DNA of 64,000 bases from assembly GCF_004011695.2 (NCBI RefSeq), contig NC_082410.1:1178001-1242000 (forward strand), given 5' to 3'. This document shows, piece after piece, positions 32,605-43,627 of the stretch (the stretch's first letter is position 1; the number at the start of each line of letters is the position of its first letter). Origin of the DNA: Ascochyta rabiei. Taxonomy: Eukaryota > Ascomycota > Dothideomycetes > Pleosporales > Didymellaceae. Made by a program: the position numbers and the translations under genes. Below the pieces are notes generated by a model that saw nothing but the letters and a program-made list of their open reading frames with translations, had not been told where the DNA came from and did no database searches.

Positions 32605-33719
32605 ACGCCTGCAGTATGTTAGCATGGCATACGAAAACACGATAGCTTGTACAACGTAGAACAATGCAGCAAATCTCATCTCTGCTCTGACGTCTATCTC
32701 ACGATTGTGTCGCGTTCTGCCAGCCTCTAAATCCAAATTCGCAGCTGCAAAGTTATCGATATCAACAGCGTGAGTGACCTGAGCAAGTCTGAACATTGCG
32801 GGAGCTGGCTGCGTGGTGGCTGAACCTCTGACGTCTGCGTGCTGCCCGTGGCAGCCAACCAGACAGCACTTCGTCTGCGAGCCATATTCGGGATAATAGC
32901 TTCGAGCAAAAGATTAAGTTTGATCCAAAGAATGGTTCCCGAAAGTCTGGATATCGTAGAGCTCAGGTACATTAAGGCTGAAGCCGCGACAGCCCTACGC
33001 AGGCGGCGGGCCGGTGATGGAGCCGTTGGAATCGCGCCCCAAGCTCAGCGGGCCAGGAAGCTGAACATTATCATGACCGGGGGGCTATGTTAGCCCTCTG
33101 AGACTTTTCTGCGAGAGCCTGGAGGCCGCGTATACTCTGCTGTTCAAGTTCAGCAGCAGCCAAGCACCGTAGCCAGTAGTGTACGTCGCGGAATCGCGGA
33201 ACTCCGCACCCAAAGGTCGCGGATAATCCCTTCCACCCATGAGCAGGAGATATGGGTCTTTGTATCGCCCTGAAGCACTTTGAAGGGCTGTGAGGCCACG
33301 GCCGTCTTGGCTTCGCGGTTTCGGCGTGCGGTGGGTGGCAGCTTCAACTCAGTTCGTGGCCGGCAGCCAGCGTCCAGTGTATGATTCACGTAGGTGTATG
33401 AAAACAGCATCGTCTGGAGTATATCGTGTGTTTGCTTTGAAAGTCTCCAACGTCACAACTGCATTCGCTGCGAGCAACATGTATATTTTCAAGCTTCGGC
33501 AACATCCGCTCTAGCCGTGAAAAGCCTAGCGTCATCTACCCTATGAACGTCACGACACCTTACGTCCCACACCTCACGACACTTCACGACACGATCATCT
33601 TCAAAAACTTGCGTGAACTTTGGACTGACGTCGTTCTCCTATAAGGCTATGGACGCCGTGTGTTGTCGTTTAGCCGGCGCCACCAGGCTGTCCTGCCTTC
33701 TAACGTGAAGTTCTGGACC
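32605..33719. other. Intergenic region, AT-richer
   Basis: 1.1 kb with no supported gene. It includes short CACGACACTT-type direct repeats around 33545-33590. Confidence 0.5.
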
Positions 33720-34340
33720 ATGTCAGCATCTGACATTACAAGATCACTCAGTGTTGATGACGGGATACTTCACCTTCACCTTCACCTTCACCGCCGCGGC
33801 ACTAAGATTGTTTTGAGCCAAAGAGCAGAATGTGGTGAAAGAGAGCGGATCGCTGCGCAGCAAACATACGTATATAACGTTTGCCTGGGGTTTGCGCTTC
33901 ATTCCTTCCACCGCAATACTCACCTCCAGTTCACCACGGCAAACGACGCAGATCGGTTTTCAGAGACAGAGGATGAGGAAGTCGAGTGAGTCGTAAGTCG
34001 AGTGCACTGGATGTCACTAACCGTGCCTAGGTCGGAAGTGATGAGCACCGGCAAAGATGAGTGGAACGAGGACCTCGCAGTCGATCTGAGCGACGGCGAG
34101 CTCGAGGACGGCCCAAATATTGTGTACGACCTCGTCAGACGCCTGGCCGGAACCACGGTTGAGGCTGAGGCGGGCTTTGAAGATATGCAAGAAAGCATCA
34201 GGACTTTCGATCAATGTCAGATGCTGACTTCCGGTTCAGAACTTCACGTAGAGCTGCCAGGGGAGGATCCATCACGTAAAGCTGCCAAGGGAGGAATGAT
34301 TCGGATAGAACGTCCATTGACGAGGCTAAGCAAGCAATAA
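33720..34340 (+). CDS. Doubtful small hypothetical protein
   Basis: Two open stretches can be joined by a GTGAGT...CTAG intron (33986-34030) to give a 191-residue protein starting MSASDITRSLSVDDG. An optional in-frame intron of 60 nt (GTATAT...CCAG, starting near 33870) would remove a stretch rich in aromatic and His residues. The second exon is acidic and polar (DEWNEDLAVDLSDGELEDG). No family is recognised. A (CACCTT)n run in exon 1 encodes His-Leu repeats, which makes the coding status less certain. The joined frame and acidic composition are the only support. Confidence 0.35.
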
Positions 34341-34410
34341 GAGATATTAACATCAACCCCCCATGACCGTAACAACCCAGACGCCGTCGTAATTCGTAAG
34401 TGAAACGCGG

Positions 34411-37400
34411 CTACTTCCTCTCGCCCTTACGCCCGGTCTTCTTCAGGCGGAGCGCGAGGTCCAGCAAGCCGTCAGCCCAGACCGTCATATCCCTCTCGGG
34501 CCTGACCACCGCGCCGCAGAAATCCCCAAGGAAGGCGCCCATCTTCTCCTCGCCGTACTTCTCGCCGTAGACGACCTCAGCCTTGACGCCGACGTCGGTT
34601 GCGGTTCCCGCGGCGCTGAGCTCGACGCCAATCTCAAAGTGGACGCGCACCTTGGTCTGCAGGCTGGGCAGCAGCATGTCGGCCTGCACGCCCATGCGCT
34701 CGTCGCTCAGGATGCACTCCTCCGTCACGTAGCTGTGCTCGAGCCATCTCACGCCCTCGGCAACGGCCAGCGCGGTCGTCCAGCCGCTCTTGACGAGTGC
34801 CAGCACGGCGGAGATGGACGTCTGGCCCTGGGGGATGCAGTGCAGCTGCGCGCGGATGAGCTGGAGGAAGAAGCGCTTGCTCGTGGTCAGCGGTCGGGAG
34901 TGTGGCTGCGCAGAGTCGCCAATGTAGGCCAGCGAGATGGAGCCGTTGGGTGTGGTCGAGCCGGTGGCGAAGCACTGCGGCTGGAAGTAGAGCTCGAGGT
35001 CGGAGAGGTGCGTCATGGTGATGCTGGTCGAGGAGGCGGAGGTTATGCTCCAGCCGTGCGCTGTCTCGAGGGCGGCGACTTTGGCTGTGTTGAATCAGTA
35101 TAGGCACAACAGCAAGACGACGACTACGTACCTTTCAGGTCCCTGACTTCGGTCGAAGACCAGCCGCGACATTCTTCGCGGACGCGTTCTGCCGCTTTGA
35201 TCTCGGCGAGACAGTCGACTTTGCGCTCTTTCACAGCGTCGATACGCGCCTCCTTGTCGGCAAGGTCCTGCTGCATCTGCATGAGGAGCTCGCGCTTCGC
35301 CTGCAGTGCGGCGTCGGTGGCGGTGAGGTTCTCGCGGGTCTGCTCAAGCTCCTCGCGATCGCAGCTGTTGAGCTCGTCGTGGCGCTGCTGCAGCTGCTTC
35401 TGCTCGGCGGACAGCTGTTCCTGCTTCTCAATCAGAGGCGGGAGGACCACGTCGAGCAGTCGTTCTTGGGTGAAGAGACAGGCCTCGTCGTGGGTGAAGC
35501 TGTCGAGTGTGGAGAGGAGGCTGGCCTTGAGGGTGCCCAGCAGCGTGCTCCTCCAGGCATACCACTCGCCCCGAGCTTCAAGACGAGCGTTTGTCCGCAG
35601 GTTCTTGAACTGGTTGTCCATGACGACACGCTGGTCTGGCGGTGCTGTCAGGTACTCACTGAACAGCAGCGGGTTCTCTTCCTCGACATTGGCCTCGATC
35701 TGACGGACCGCTTCGCGACCGGACGAGATGTACCTCTTCATCTCGTGGCACGCGTGCGAGTAGAGCTCGTACTCTGGCAACGTGCACGCGCCTGCGACCA
35801 CGTATCGGTCTAGTGTCTCTGGCGTTTCGTCGACATCCATGTCGTGGAAGGCAGCCGGGGCCACGGTGGCGCGCCGTTTGCTGGCGCTCACGTCCATGAA
35901 GGCAATCTTGGTCAGACTCAAAAACTCCGACAAGGAGATGCGCTCGATCTCCGACACATCTTCATCGACGTCCTCGGCGGGTGGTTCCTCCTTCTCGGGC
36001 TCAGCACCAAAGACGACGCGCTTCCTCGGGCTCGAGCTCTTCCTGGGCGTCGGGGTCTTCTGCTTGGGCGTTGCCTGCTTTTGAGGAGTCTGGGACTTCT
36101 TTGGAGTCATGCCCCGCTTCACTGGCGACATCAGGGATGCTTTGCGGGGCGTCGACAGCAGCTTGATGCTGTTCGACAGCAAAGCTGTGCTTCTCAACGT
36201 CGGCTCCTCGCGGGGCGCGTTGAGAGGACTGAACTGCACGCCAGACAGCGACGAACGGCGTCTGTTGAGGATGGGCGCGTCGATGGGATCCGCGGGGATG
36301 ATGAGAGACTCCCTCTTCTTGGTGCCGCTCTGGGGTGTAGTGGTTCTGTTGGCTTTTGTGGAGCTGACAGGCGTGGTGACGGCTTCCTTGAGGGAGCTCA
36401 GTGGAGTTCTCCTCACGAATGGCGAAGGCTCTACATCGCCGGCTGGCAGCTGACGCACAAACTCAGGAGTGCCAGGGTCGAGGTTCAGCTTTGCAGCGAC
36501 GGGAGACTTTGTTGGCGTGCGCTCTACCGGCACCGGCAGGGGGTCGAGCTGTGCCTCCGGAGCAGCGTTCTGAGCGTCTTCGTCTTGCTGGACGTCCTCA
36601 GTATTCTGCGGTGATGCAGGCTTTTCAGGCGTGGGTGTCCTTGCGAGCTCCGGCAGAAGCGGGTAGTTGACTGTTGCAGGCTGCTCCGGGGTCGCTGCTG
36701 GCTTGTCGACACGCTTGATCCCTGGTCCAACAACCTTGGTAAACTCCATAGTGAACCCATCGTCTTCTTCGTCGCTCTCCTGTGTTTCTGTGGTTGTAGC
36801 CGTCTTGATGCTGCCGACCGCCATGGTAAGATCCATAGTCTCGTCCATGGCAACGCTGCCCACACTGCTGCGCCTGTCAGACTCGTTCTGCTGTTCGCTG
36901 GGCGTGTTGCTCTTGATAGCCCCAATGGCCATGGTGAGGTCCATCGTCGCATCGTCAGCGGCGGGCTCCTCCGACTTGCGGCGATTACGAAGGCTGGTGC
37001 GACGGCTGGCAGGTCGCTTTGCTGGACTGCCCTGGGACGGCTCGACTGCAGACACCCTGCGCTTGAGGCTCTTCCTCCGGTTCGCAGGTGCTTTTGCAGC
37101 CATGGCCTGGATGCTGCCGAGCGGCATGGTGAGCTCCATGCTCATGCCTGTGTCGTCCTCGTAGTCTGAGCTCTGTGCCTCTGGCTGTTCGACGATCCTG
37201 CCAATTGCGCGTGTGACATCCATGCTCATGTCGTTGTCGTCGTCGGCCTCGGATCTGGCGGGCGACGAAGACCTATCAACTCCCTTCTCTTGCTGAGCCT
37301 CTGCGCTCTTACGCGCCCACGGCTTGAAAGAGGCTGTGATCTCATCATCGGCCATCTCCATGGTCATCTCGCCGTCCTCGTCCAGATCCAGTCGCTGTGT

Positions 37401-38249
37401 TCCTGCCTGGGCGAAAGCCTGGCGCAGCGCTGCATCGAGCCGCGCGCTGCTCTGCGAGCTGTCCTCTGTTTCGGGCGTGGCATCAATGTTCGCTGTGGCG
37501 TCGTCGTCCTCGGACTCGCTGTCGGCCGTTCGGTCGCCGGGCGAAGCATGGTCGCCGCTGAGGGGGCTCGACGAGTAGACGTCGTCCGGGTTGTTGAAGT
37601 TCATGGGCGGGATGCCGGAGCTGCGGCGGTTTTTCTTCTGGTGGCTCTCGCGCTGGTTCGCGGGCGTCGTCTCGTCCTCGAGCGCTGGCTCTGCCACCTG
37701 CTCAGGCGGCGTGGAGGGCGGCTCGACGGGGTCGGACTCGGGCTGCGGTGCCTGCGAGGCCAGCGAGGCGCGTCGTGTGGCGTCCGAGGCGGCCGAGGAG
37801 CTGGTGGCATCGCGCATGTATTCGACAACGTCCCATGTGTGCAGTGTCGCCTCGGGCGCAAAAGATACGCGTCTCTTGGCTGTAAAGACTGTCAGGCCTG
37901 AACTTTGCATAGTCTGTCTGTCAACATACCCAGCGATTTGCGACGCGCTTCCTTACGTTTCCTTTCGTCTTCGGCGTTGGACGACAAGATGGACTTGACG
38001 GCGGGCACAAAGGCAGACTGCACCGTTAGCACCTTCACGGCCACACACGCACACATCACACACCTTCCGCCTATTCCCACTGCTGGCCTTGAGCGCGGGC
38101 TCCTCTGCCTGTTCGAGGCCGCCGGGGCCGATGCTCTTGCTGCGCGTCTTCTTTTTTGCAGGTTTTCCCGGGGATGACGACGGCGCCTTGAACGACGTGT
38201 TCGCGACGAGCCCGTCGGCAATGTTTTCTTTCTCGTCGACGTGCGCCAT
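34411..38249 (-). CDS. SPC7: Kinetochore scaffold protein Spc7 (KNL1/Blinkin)
   Basis: Exons 38064-38249, 37930-38017, 35132-37879 and 34411-35084 sum to 3696 nt, 1231 residues. Spc7/KNL1 is the KMN-network protein that recruits Bub1-Bub3 and PP1 and transmits the spindle checkpoint. The N terminus reads MAHVDEKENI, then TRSKSIGPGGLE, KSILSS and the PP1-docking motif RVSF (about residues 95-98) in the conserved RRVSFAPEATLHTWDVVEY. Six MELT-like repeats follow at about 264, 313, 339, 403, 439 and 469 (MEMA, MDVT, MELT, MDLT, MDLT, MEFT), each with a hydrophobic G-x-I tail. The Spc7 domain and long coiled coil span about 720-1010. The C-terminal RWD region lies in the last 220 residues. Confidence 0.95.
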
Positions 38250-40218
38250 GGTCGTGCTGTCGCGAGGTGTGGGGGTGTGACGCGCGACAAAACACAGGTA
38301 AACAAAGCTCCAAGTGCGTCAACAGCGCTACGCCCGATCGGGTATAGCCTCCCTTCACAATCGAGTTGTGACCATCAATACGTTGTGTCTTGCACGATGA
38401 CAATGCCACCCCATTCCTCTCGAGTTACAAAACCCGTCACAACCCCTATTCACCCCCTACTAACCCCCTCCAAGCGATGCCTAAAGTCTTCCTCACGAAT
38501 CCTCTCTACCTTCTCTGTCTTCCTGACCTCAAAGCCAGCCCTCGCCTCCCACCCCCTCATTGACTCTGTATGATGAGCACGCGGATCCACCTGCTCCAAC
38601 GCATCGCCAAGGTAGCCCCTCAACAGCCCTGGCAGCTGTGTCTCGAACTGGCTGTGCTGCATGAAGTCCTGCGTGATACCGAGGTCCTTGACTAGCAGCG
38701 CGAGCCCGAAGCCAGAGTTGAGCGTTTAGTCCATGGTACCAAAAGCCACCAGTGACTCGAAGCAGCTCTCAGCTTTGCAACCTTGCCGTCGATGCTATTC
38801 ACAATCAAAGGCGCATTTCCGCTCGTCTTGCACAGGGTTAAAGCGGAGAACAATACGCAGTCCTGGTACGACTCGGGACATTGCCCAGCAACAGTGTAGC
38901 CGAAGGAGAAGCGGAACTGCTTGACGTGCATGCAAAAAAAAGAGCAGCGCGACCGAGCGGATCGGTGCTTGCGCCGTTGGACGACAAGAACTTGGCTGAG
39001 CTATCGACAACGCTAGATCGTTGCGGCGACCAGTCCGGCGAGTTCAGCACTTCCCTGTCGCGACGTGGAGAGGGCGTCGGATACGTGCAGTCGAGGCCTT
39101 TGACGAGACAGCGCCTGTACAGCGGGTGCGTGAGATCGCAGTGGCGTTTGCTCTTGATGCGCGCGGTGCAGCTCTTCTTGCGCGTGGCGGAAATGTAGTG
39201 CATGGCGGAAATGTAGTGCGTGGGATGTAGTGCGTGGCGGAACGTAGGTAGTGCATGGCGGCGTGCCGGAGAAGATCTCCGAGGGCTGAATCTCACAAAC
39301 TACACGGCTTCTTGAAGCATTTGCTGACGGGCGCTGCAACGTCCACCTGAGTCAGCGCTTGGCTGTGTGAGCGGAGTTCCGCACGCTTCTGCAGCGCTGG
39401 ATGGCGTGCATCTCTAGAAGTCTAGGCGTCATGTCAGGACTTTGAATGACACCGACTGCACAAGGGCAGACTACATGGTGCCTTGGATGGTCGAGTACAG
39501 ATGCTGTAGTTGCAATGACGAAACAAAAGACCCGCAATGCAAAACTCCCGAGGCGGGCAGAGGCTGGTGCTGGAGATGCGGGTTGGGTGCGGATCACGCG
39601 CCGTTGCTCTTCTGCACGACCCCAATCTGGACGCCGAGGGCGATTTCGCTCGAGCCATGCTTGCGTGTAGACGTGCATTCCACGGTCCACAGGTGACAGA
39701 GCCACGGTCTGAGAGCGTTTCATTCACGATACCGCCGCCGCGACACTGCGACAACAGCAAACACCCACGTGCCCGAAGATAGAACGAGAGTCCGCACGTT
39801 GGTCCTGGCACCCACTGCGTTCGCTCCACTTGCGCCGAAGCAGGCCTGAAGCGGGCCGCCGTCTGGCTGGTTTGGGGCGGAAGGCCGCGTGATTGGCCGA
39901 GAAGCCGACGTCATGGGCGGGTCCGTGACTTTCACATGCGTCTCGCCGTGTCGTGTCTGAGGACGGACGGCCCCACGCAGGCCGCCTCACCTGCTCGCCT
40001 CAGCCTGGGTCCAAAGACTTCCTCTTCGCAATTCAAGCGTGAGCTCGCAAACCTCGACTGCTGCTGTGCAAGAGAACCGGGACGAATTGCGGGTTGGCCT
40101 TTGTTGAGATTGCTCGCTGTTTTTCCGGCGACTAAGGACGTCTCACCTGACGACTCCGCACTGTCTCGCGGCCACGACCGTCGACTTCTGCCGGCGCATA
40201 CCAACACCACACAGCGAC
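38250..40218. other. Spacer with decayed coding sequence
   Basis: About 2 kb between divergent SPC7 and the Harbinger-derived gene. The left part holds minus-strand coding relics (listed separately). From about 39.3 to 40.2 kb I see only unsupported frames and promoter sequence. Direct repeats of a GCACTACATTTCCGCC-type unit occur near 39190-39240. Confidence 0.5.
38450..39190 (-). pseudogene. Degraded coding DNA including a Zn2Cys6 zinc-cluster relic
   Basis: On the minus strand, around 39065-39180, the frame reads SCTARIKSKRHCDLTHPLYRRCLVKGLDCTY (given in two parts: SCTARIKSKRHCDL and PLYRRCLVKGLDCTY). This is the pattern of a Zn2Cys6 DNA-binding domain with two cysteines replaced, by Arg in the CxxC pair and by Tyr before RRC. 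Downstream, after a T-run, another frame gives FRFSFGYTVAGQCPESYQDC. After a frame change and an in-frame TAA, a protein-like stretch ends with SMRGWEARAGFEV and a stop at 38450. The pieces do not join by normal introns that I can find. They could be one decayed regulator gene or two neighbours. Confidence 0.5.
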
Positions 40219-40803
40219 ATGGCCGTCCAGAACTCGGCCGGCGCCAAGAGGGCCATGTATCTGCTCATGGGCATCCCTGACCGATTCAACGAGTTCTGCC
40301 ACATGGACCAAATCACCTTTGTCCAGCTCGCCGACTGGATACTCAACAACGTCGAGTCGCAGCTCGCGGCAAACGTCAGCATCGAAGAGAGCCTGTTCGT
40401 TTTCCTCGACATTGTCGCACAGGGAAACAGCTTCAGCAGTGCGGCGTACGGCTGGGACCACGACCTCCAGCTCACACAAGGGTATGCCAAGCCAGCTTGC
40501 TGCTAGTCGAGTCGCTGACCAGGTGGATGCAGCATCTTCCTCAACGTCCTCAACGCCCTGACTGTTCTCCGCGAGAGCAAGGACCTCTCGTTGTCGTGTC
40601 CGTCCATCAATTCGACCAGGAGCCGCTGGCGGATCGCAAAGGCCTGGCGCCCTGGCCGATCGAGAGGCGACGGCCTTGTCAAGGTCGGCAACGACGGCAT
40701 GTCGAGCGACGGCCTCGAGGTGGACCAGGAGACGCTCAAGCAGGCCTTGATGGCGGTCAACAACTTCATGCATGAGCGCGAAGAGTACGAGCACTTTGAG
40801 TGA
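40219..40803 (+). CDS. Harbinger-transposase-derived HTH protein lacking the DDE nuclease
   Basis: Exons 40219-40481 and 40533-40803 give 177 residues. Residues 15-98 match the helix-turn-helix region found before the nuclease of PIF/Harbinger transposases: PDRFNEFCHMDQITFVQL, VSIEESLFVFLDIVAQG and GIFLNVLNALTVLRE are characteristic. In a transposase a DDE nuclease of 200 or more residues would follow. Here the protein instead has a basic Arg/Ser segment, then a short acidic helix (VDQETLKQALMAVNNFMHE) ending EEYEHFE. The single intron splices cleanly and the frame is open, so this looks like an expressed derivative or a lineage gene family, not a whole transposon. No terminal inverted repeats were found by eye. 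Confidence 0.65.
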
Positions 40804-41153
40804 GCCGAGACATTTGCATATTTGGCGTTCTGGCTTGGCGCAAATGGTAACGACAACGGCTAACGGACAGGCATTGCGACGGCTGGGCGTATGGTATTTT
40901 GGTATTGGACCTCGGCATGGCCGATTGGGTATTCGTTTCGTTTGTATGTAGTCGCTTGGTTTTCGAATGCGACGGTGATCCTGGAGTAACTCCATCTCTC
41001 CACGACGGTGATCCTGGAGTAACTCCATCTCTCCACGACGGTGATGCTGAAGGACTCCATCTCTCCACGACGGTGATGCTGAAGGACTCCATCTCTCCAC
41101 GTCGGTGATCCTGAACCAACACCATCTCTCCACAACGCGTGCTACCATCTTTC
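40804..41153. other. Convergent spacer with tandem repeat
   Basis: 350 bp between two convergent stop codons; half of it is the 32/33-bp repeat array. Confidence 0.7.
40971..41133. repeat. 32-33 bp tandem repeat, five copies
   Basis: Units start at 40971, 41004, 41037, 41069 and 41101. Each ends in CTCCATCTCTCCAC or a close variant and starts GACGGTGAT (GTCGGTGAT in the last). The first two contain CCTGGAGTAACTCC, able to form a short hairpin; the next two have GCTGAAGGACTCC. Confidence 0.95.
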
Positions 41154-41837
41154 TCAGTTGTCCGTCTGCACGGCGCCCACCGTGCCAGGACTGAGCAGGC
41201 TCAACCTCCCCTTCTTGATACCCAGGCCTTGCTCGATCCTCTGCGCCGGCTCGCCACGCGCTTGCCTCATCAACGCCAACTGAATGACGCCCGCATCCAC
41301 ATACTTCCTCCCCTCGAACCCCCTCCTTCCCACCCGGCTCAGCTCTTGCTCGGCCTCGTCTGCGATGCGCTGCCGCGCCTCCAGCACTCGGAGGACCGGG
41401 TTGTTGCGCGCGTCCGGGAATGCTGATTGCGGCGGCGCCTGCATCATATCGCCGAGCAGCTCGTGCGCGGGTCGCTGCGACTGCGGCCGGGGGTCGAACT
41501 GGGAGCGTGACGTAGGCGAGTAGTGGGGATTAGGCTGGACAGCACCGAGGCTGGCGAGGCGCTCTGCGAACGCAGCATCGCGCGCGTCCGTGTCCATGAC
41601 TCCGCCTGGAGAGCGTCAGCTTCGTTCGAGTGGGCGCCGTCCTCGCTGCGTACCCGCTGGCTTGCTCTCGCTGAACTGCGCTCCCGCCTCCACCGTGCGG
41701 CCCCGGGCAGAGGTTGCCTGCCGTGGTGCGGACGGCGCGGGAGCGCGCGCTGTGACATTGCTGGGCGGTGCGCGAGTCGGATACTTGCGTGCAGCAGCGC
41801 CGGCGGCACTGGCGCCTTTTGAAGCAGAGGAACCCAT
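41154..41837 (-). CDS. Small conserved-type fungal protein with N-terminal MGSS motif
   Basis: Exons 41654-41837 and 41154-41605 give 211 residues (intron 41606-41653, donor GTACGC, acceptor TCCAG). I do not know a function. The start MGSSASK fits the N-myristoylation consensus (Gly2, Ser6). The next 60 residues are Ala/Pro/Arg-rich. A compact-looking part follows: DAAFAERLASLGAVQPNPHY, LGDMMQAPPQ, NNPVLRVLEARQRIADEAEQ, GRKYVDAGVIQLALMRQARG. It ends with RIEQGLGIKKGRLSLL. It lies 225 bp downstream of the DAHP synthase gene on the same strand. Confidence 0.7.
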
Positions 41838-42062
41838 GTTGGTGTGGGGAATCAGTCTTCGTCGTGTTGTTGAGACGCACAGCATCGATAACGTCAGATA
41901 GCGATCGGGAAGCTCGGACCACGCTCTATGCTCGTTCCGGTGTGATGCCCGCAGATCTTCAGCAGGAATCAGGCACTGCGATACATGGTAGCCCTTTTAG
42001 TATTGCTTCTTCTAACACTGATGCTATTTGTCATGAGCTTGATGTCGTCATTTATGCCATCT

Positions 42063-43627
42063 TCACAGGCTCGCCGCATCCTCGCGGTAATGGCCCGCCA
42101 CCAAGAACGCCAGCTCCAGCGCCTGCTTCTCGTTGAGCCTGGGATCGCAGAAGGTGGTGTAGTTCAAGCTCAGATCTTCATCGTCGAGCCCTTGACTTCC
42201 ACCCGTGCACTCCGTCACCGCGTCGCCAGTGAGCTCGAGATGCATGCCGCCCAGGAAGGAGCCGTGCTGCTTGTGGATCTTCAGAGCCGAGGACAGCTCC
42301 GAGAAGATGTTGTTGAAGGAGCGCGTCTTGATGCCAGAGGAGGTGCTGCGAGTGTTCCTGTCCAAGATCAGCGTGTGTCTTGCTCGAGGGAATGATCGAC
42401 TCACCCGTGCATTGGGTCGCACTGCCACACCACAACGTGACCGCTGCTCTTGACGGCTTCAATGTGTCCGCCCAGCATGGACTCCACCTTCTCGGCGCCG
42501 TAACGTGTGATCAGAGTGACCTTGCCAATGTCCTTGCGGGGGTTGACAATGTCCAGCAGCTCGATCAGCTCGTCGTTCTTCATGGAGGGCCCGACCTTGA
42601 TGCCGATGGGGTTCTCGATGCCACGGAAGTACTCGACGTGGCCTCCGTCGATCTGGCGTGTGCGGTCCCCTATCCACAGGAAGTGCGCCGAGGTGTTGTA
42701 CCAGCCCTTGCCGTCTGTCGAGGCTTGCGCAGCCGGGTGGCCAGCAGGATGTCTCAGTCTTCTCGTCAAGCTCTGCTCGTATTCCAGAACCAGACCCTCG
42801 TGGCTGCTGTACAGGTCTACAGTCTGCAGCTGTCCCGACGTGTCTGCTCCGATTGTGCGCATGAAACGGAGGGAGTCAGAGATGCTGTTGACGATGGCGG
42901 TGTACCTTGTCTGCAGCTCCTTGTCCCCAACGTGCCCAAGACCCCAGTCAAGAGGGTTGTGCAAGTCTGCGATGCCACTGGCGAGCTGTGCGCGGATGTA
43001 GTTCATAGTCGTGGCAGAGTGAAAGTACGCGCTGACCAGCCTCTCAGGATCCACTTTGCGGTGCTCCGGCTCGTAGCCATTGAGAATGTCGCCTCGGAAG
43101 CTGGGCAGCTCTTTGCCATCCACCATCTCCGTCGGGCTCGATCTCGGCTTTGCGTACTGCCCAGCTATGCGGCCAATGCGGATCACAGGCTTGTTCGAGC
43201 CCCAGATCAAGACCAGACTCATCTGCAGGAGGAGCTTGAGTTTGGCGTCGATGGGATCCTCGGCGCAGTACGAGAACAGCTCGGCGCAGTCACCGCCCTG
43301 CAGGAGGAAAGACTTCCCAAGAGCTGCATCTCGCAGGCTAGCCCTGAGTCTACAGATCTCTGTTGGTGTGACGATTGGTGGAAGTTTCGAGAGCTGCTTC
43401 AATGCCGCATCTGCTGCTGTCTGGTCCTCGTACTTGACTACTTGCTTGATAGGCTTTGACCGCCAGGCTTGAAGTACGTTAGAAAGTACGTCCACGTCCA
43501 CGTGCTGATTTCACTGACATGAAGGCGACCACGTGTCGAACTGGCCGTTAGTAGGTTGAGGCTGCGCTGCGCCAGAGGTGAACTGCTTGAGGTAGTTGGA
43601 CAGAACGTCCATAGTCTCGTCGCTCAT
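42063..43627 (-). CDS. 3-deoxy-D-arabino-heptulosonate 7-phosphate synthase, class II
   Basis: Exons 43519-43627, 42405-43467 and 42063-42357 sum to 1467 nt, 488 residues. The enzyme condenses phosphoenolpyruvate and erythrose 4-phosphate, the first step of the shikimate pathway to aromatic amino acids. Class II (plant/bacterial AroAII) hallmarks are clear: WSPSSWRSKPIKQ, the metal-site LLQGGDCAELF, GRIAGQYAKPRS, YFHSATTMNYIRAQL, PRKDIGKVTLITRYGAEKV, VVWQCDPMHGNT and the final CTGG with LNYTTFCDPRLNEKQALELAF. The N-terminal 36 residues before the domain (MSDETMDVLSNYL) are less certain; a CTACTAAC...CAG motif lies within them, so an alternative first exon is possible. Confidence 0.93.

Noticed and set aside
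36109..37164. Plus-strand frames across SPC7
   Set aside because: Antisense shadows of the long GC-rich Spc7 exon.
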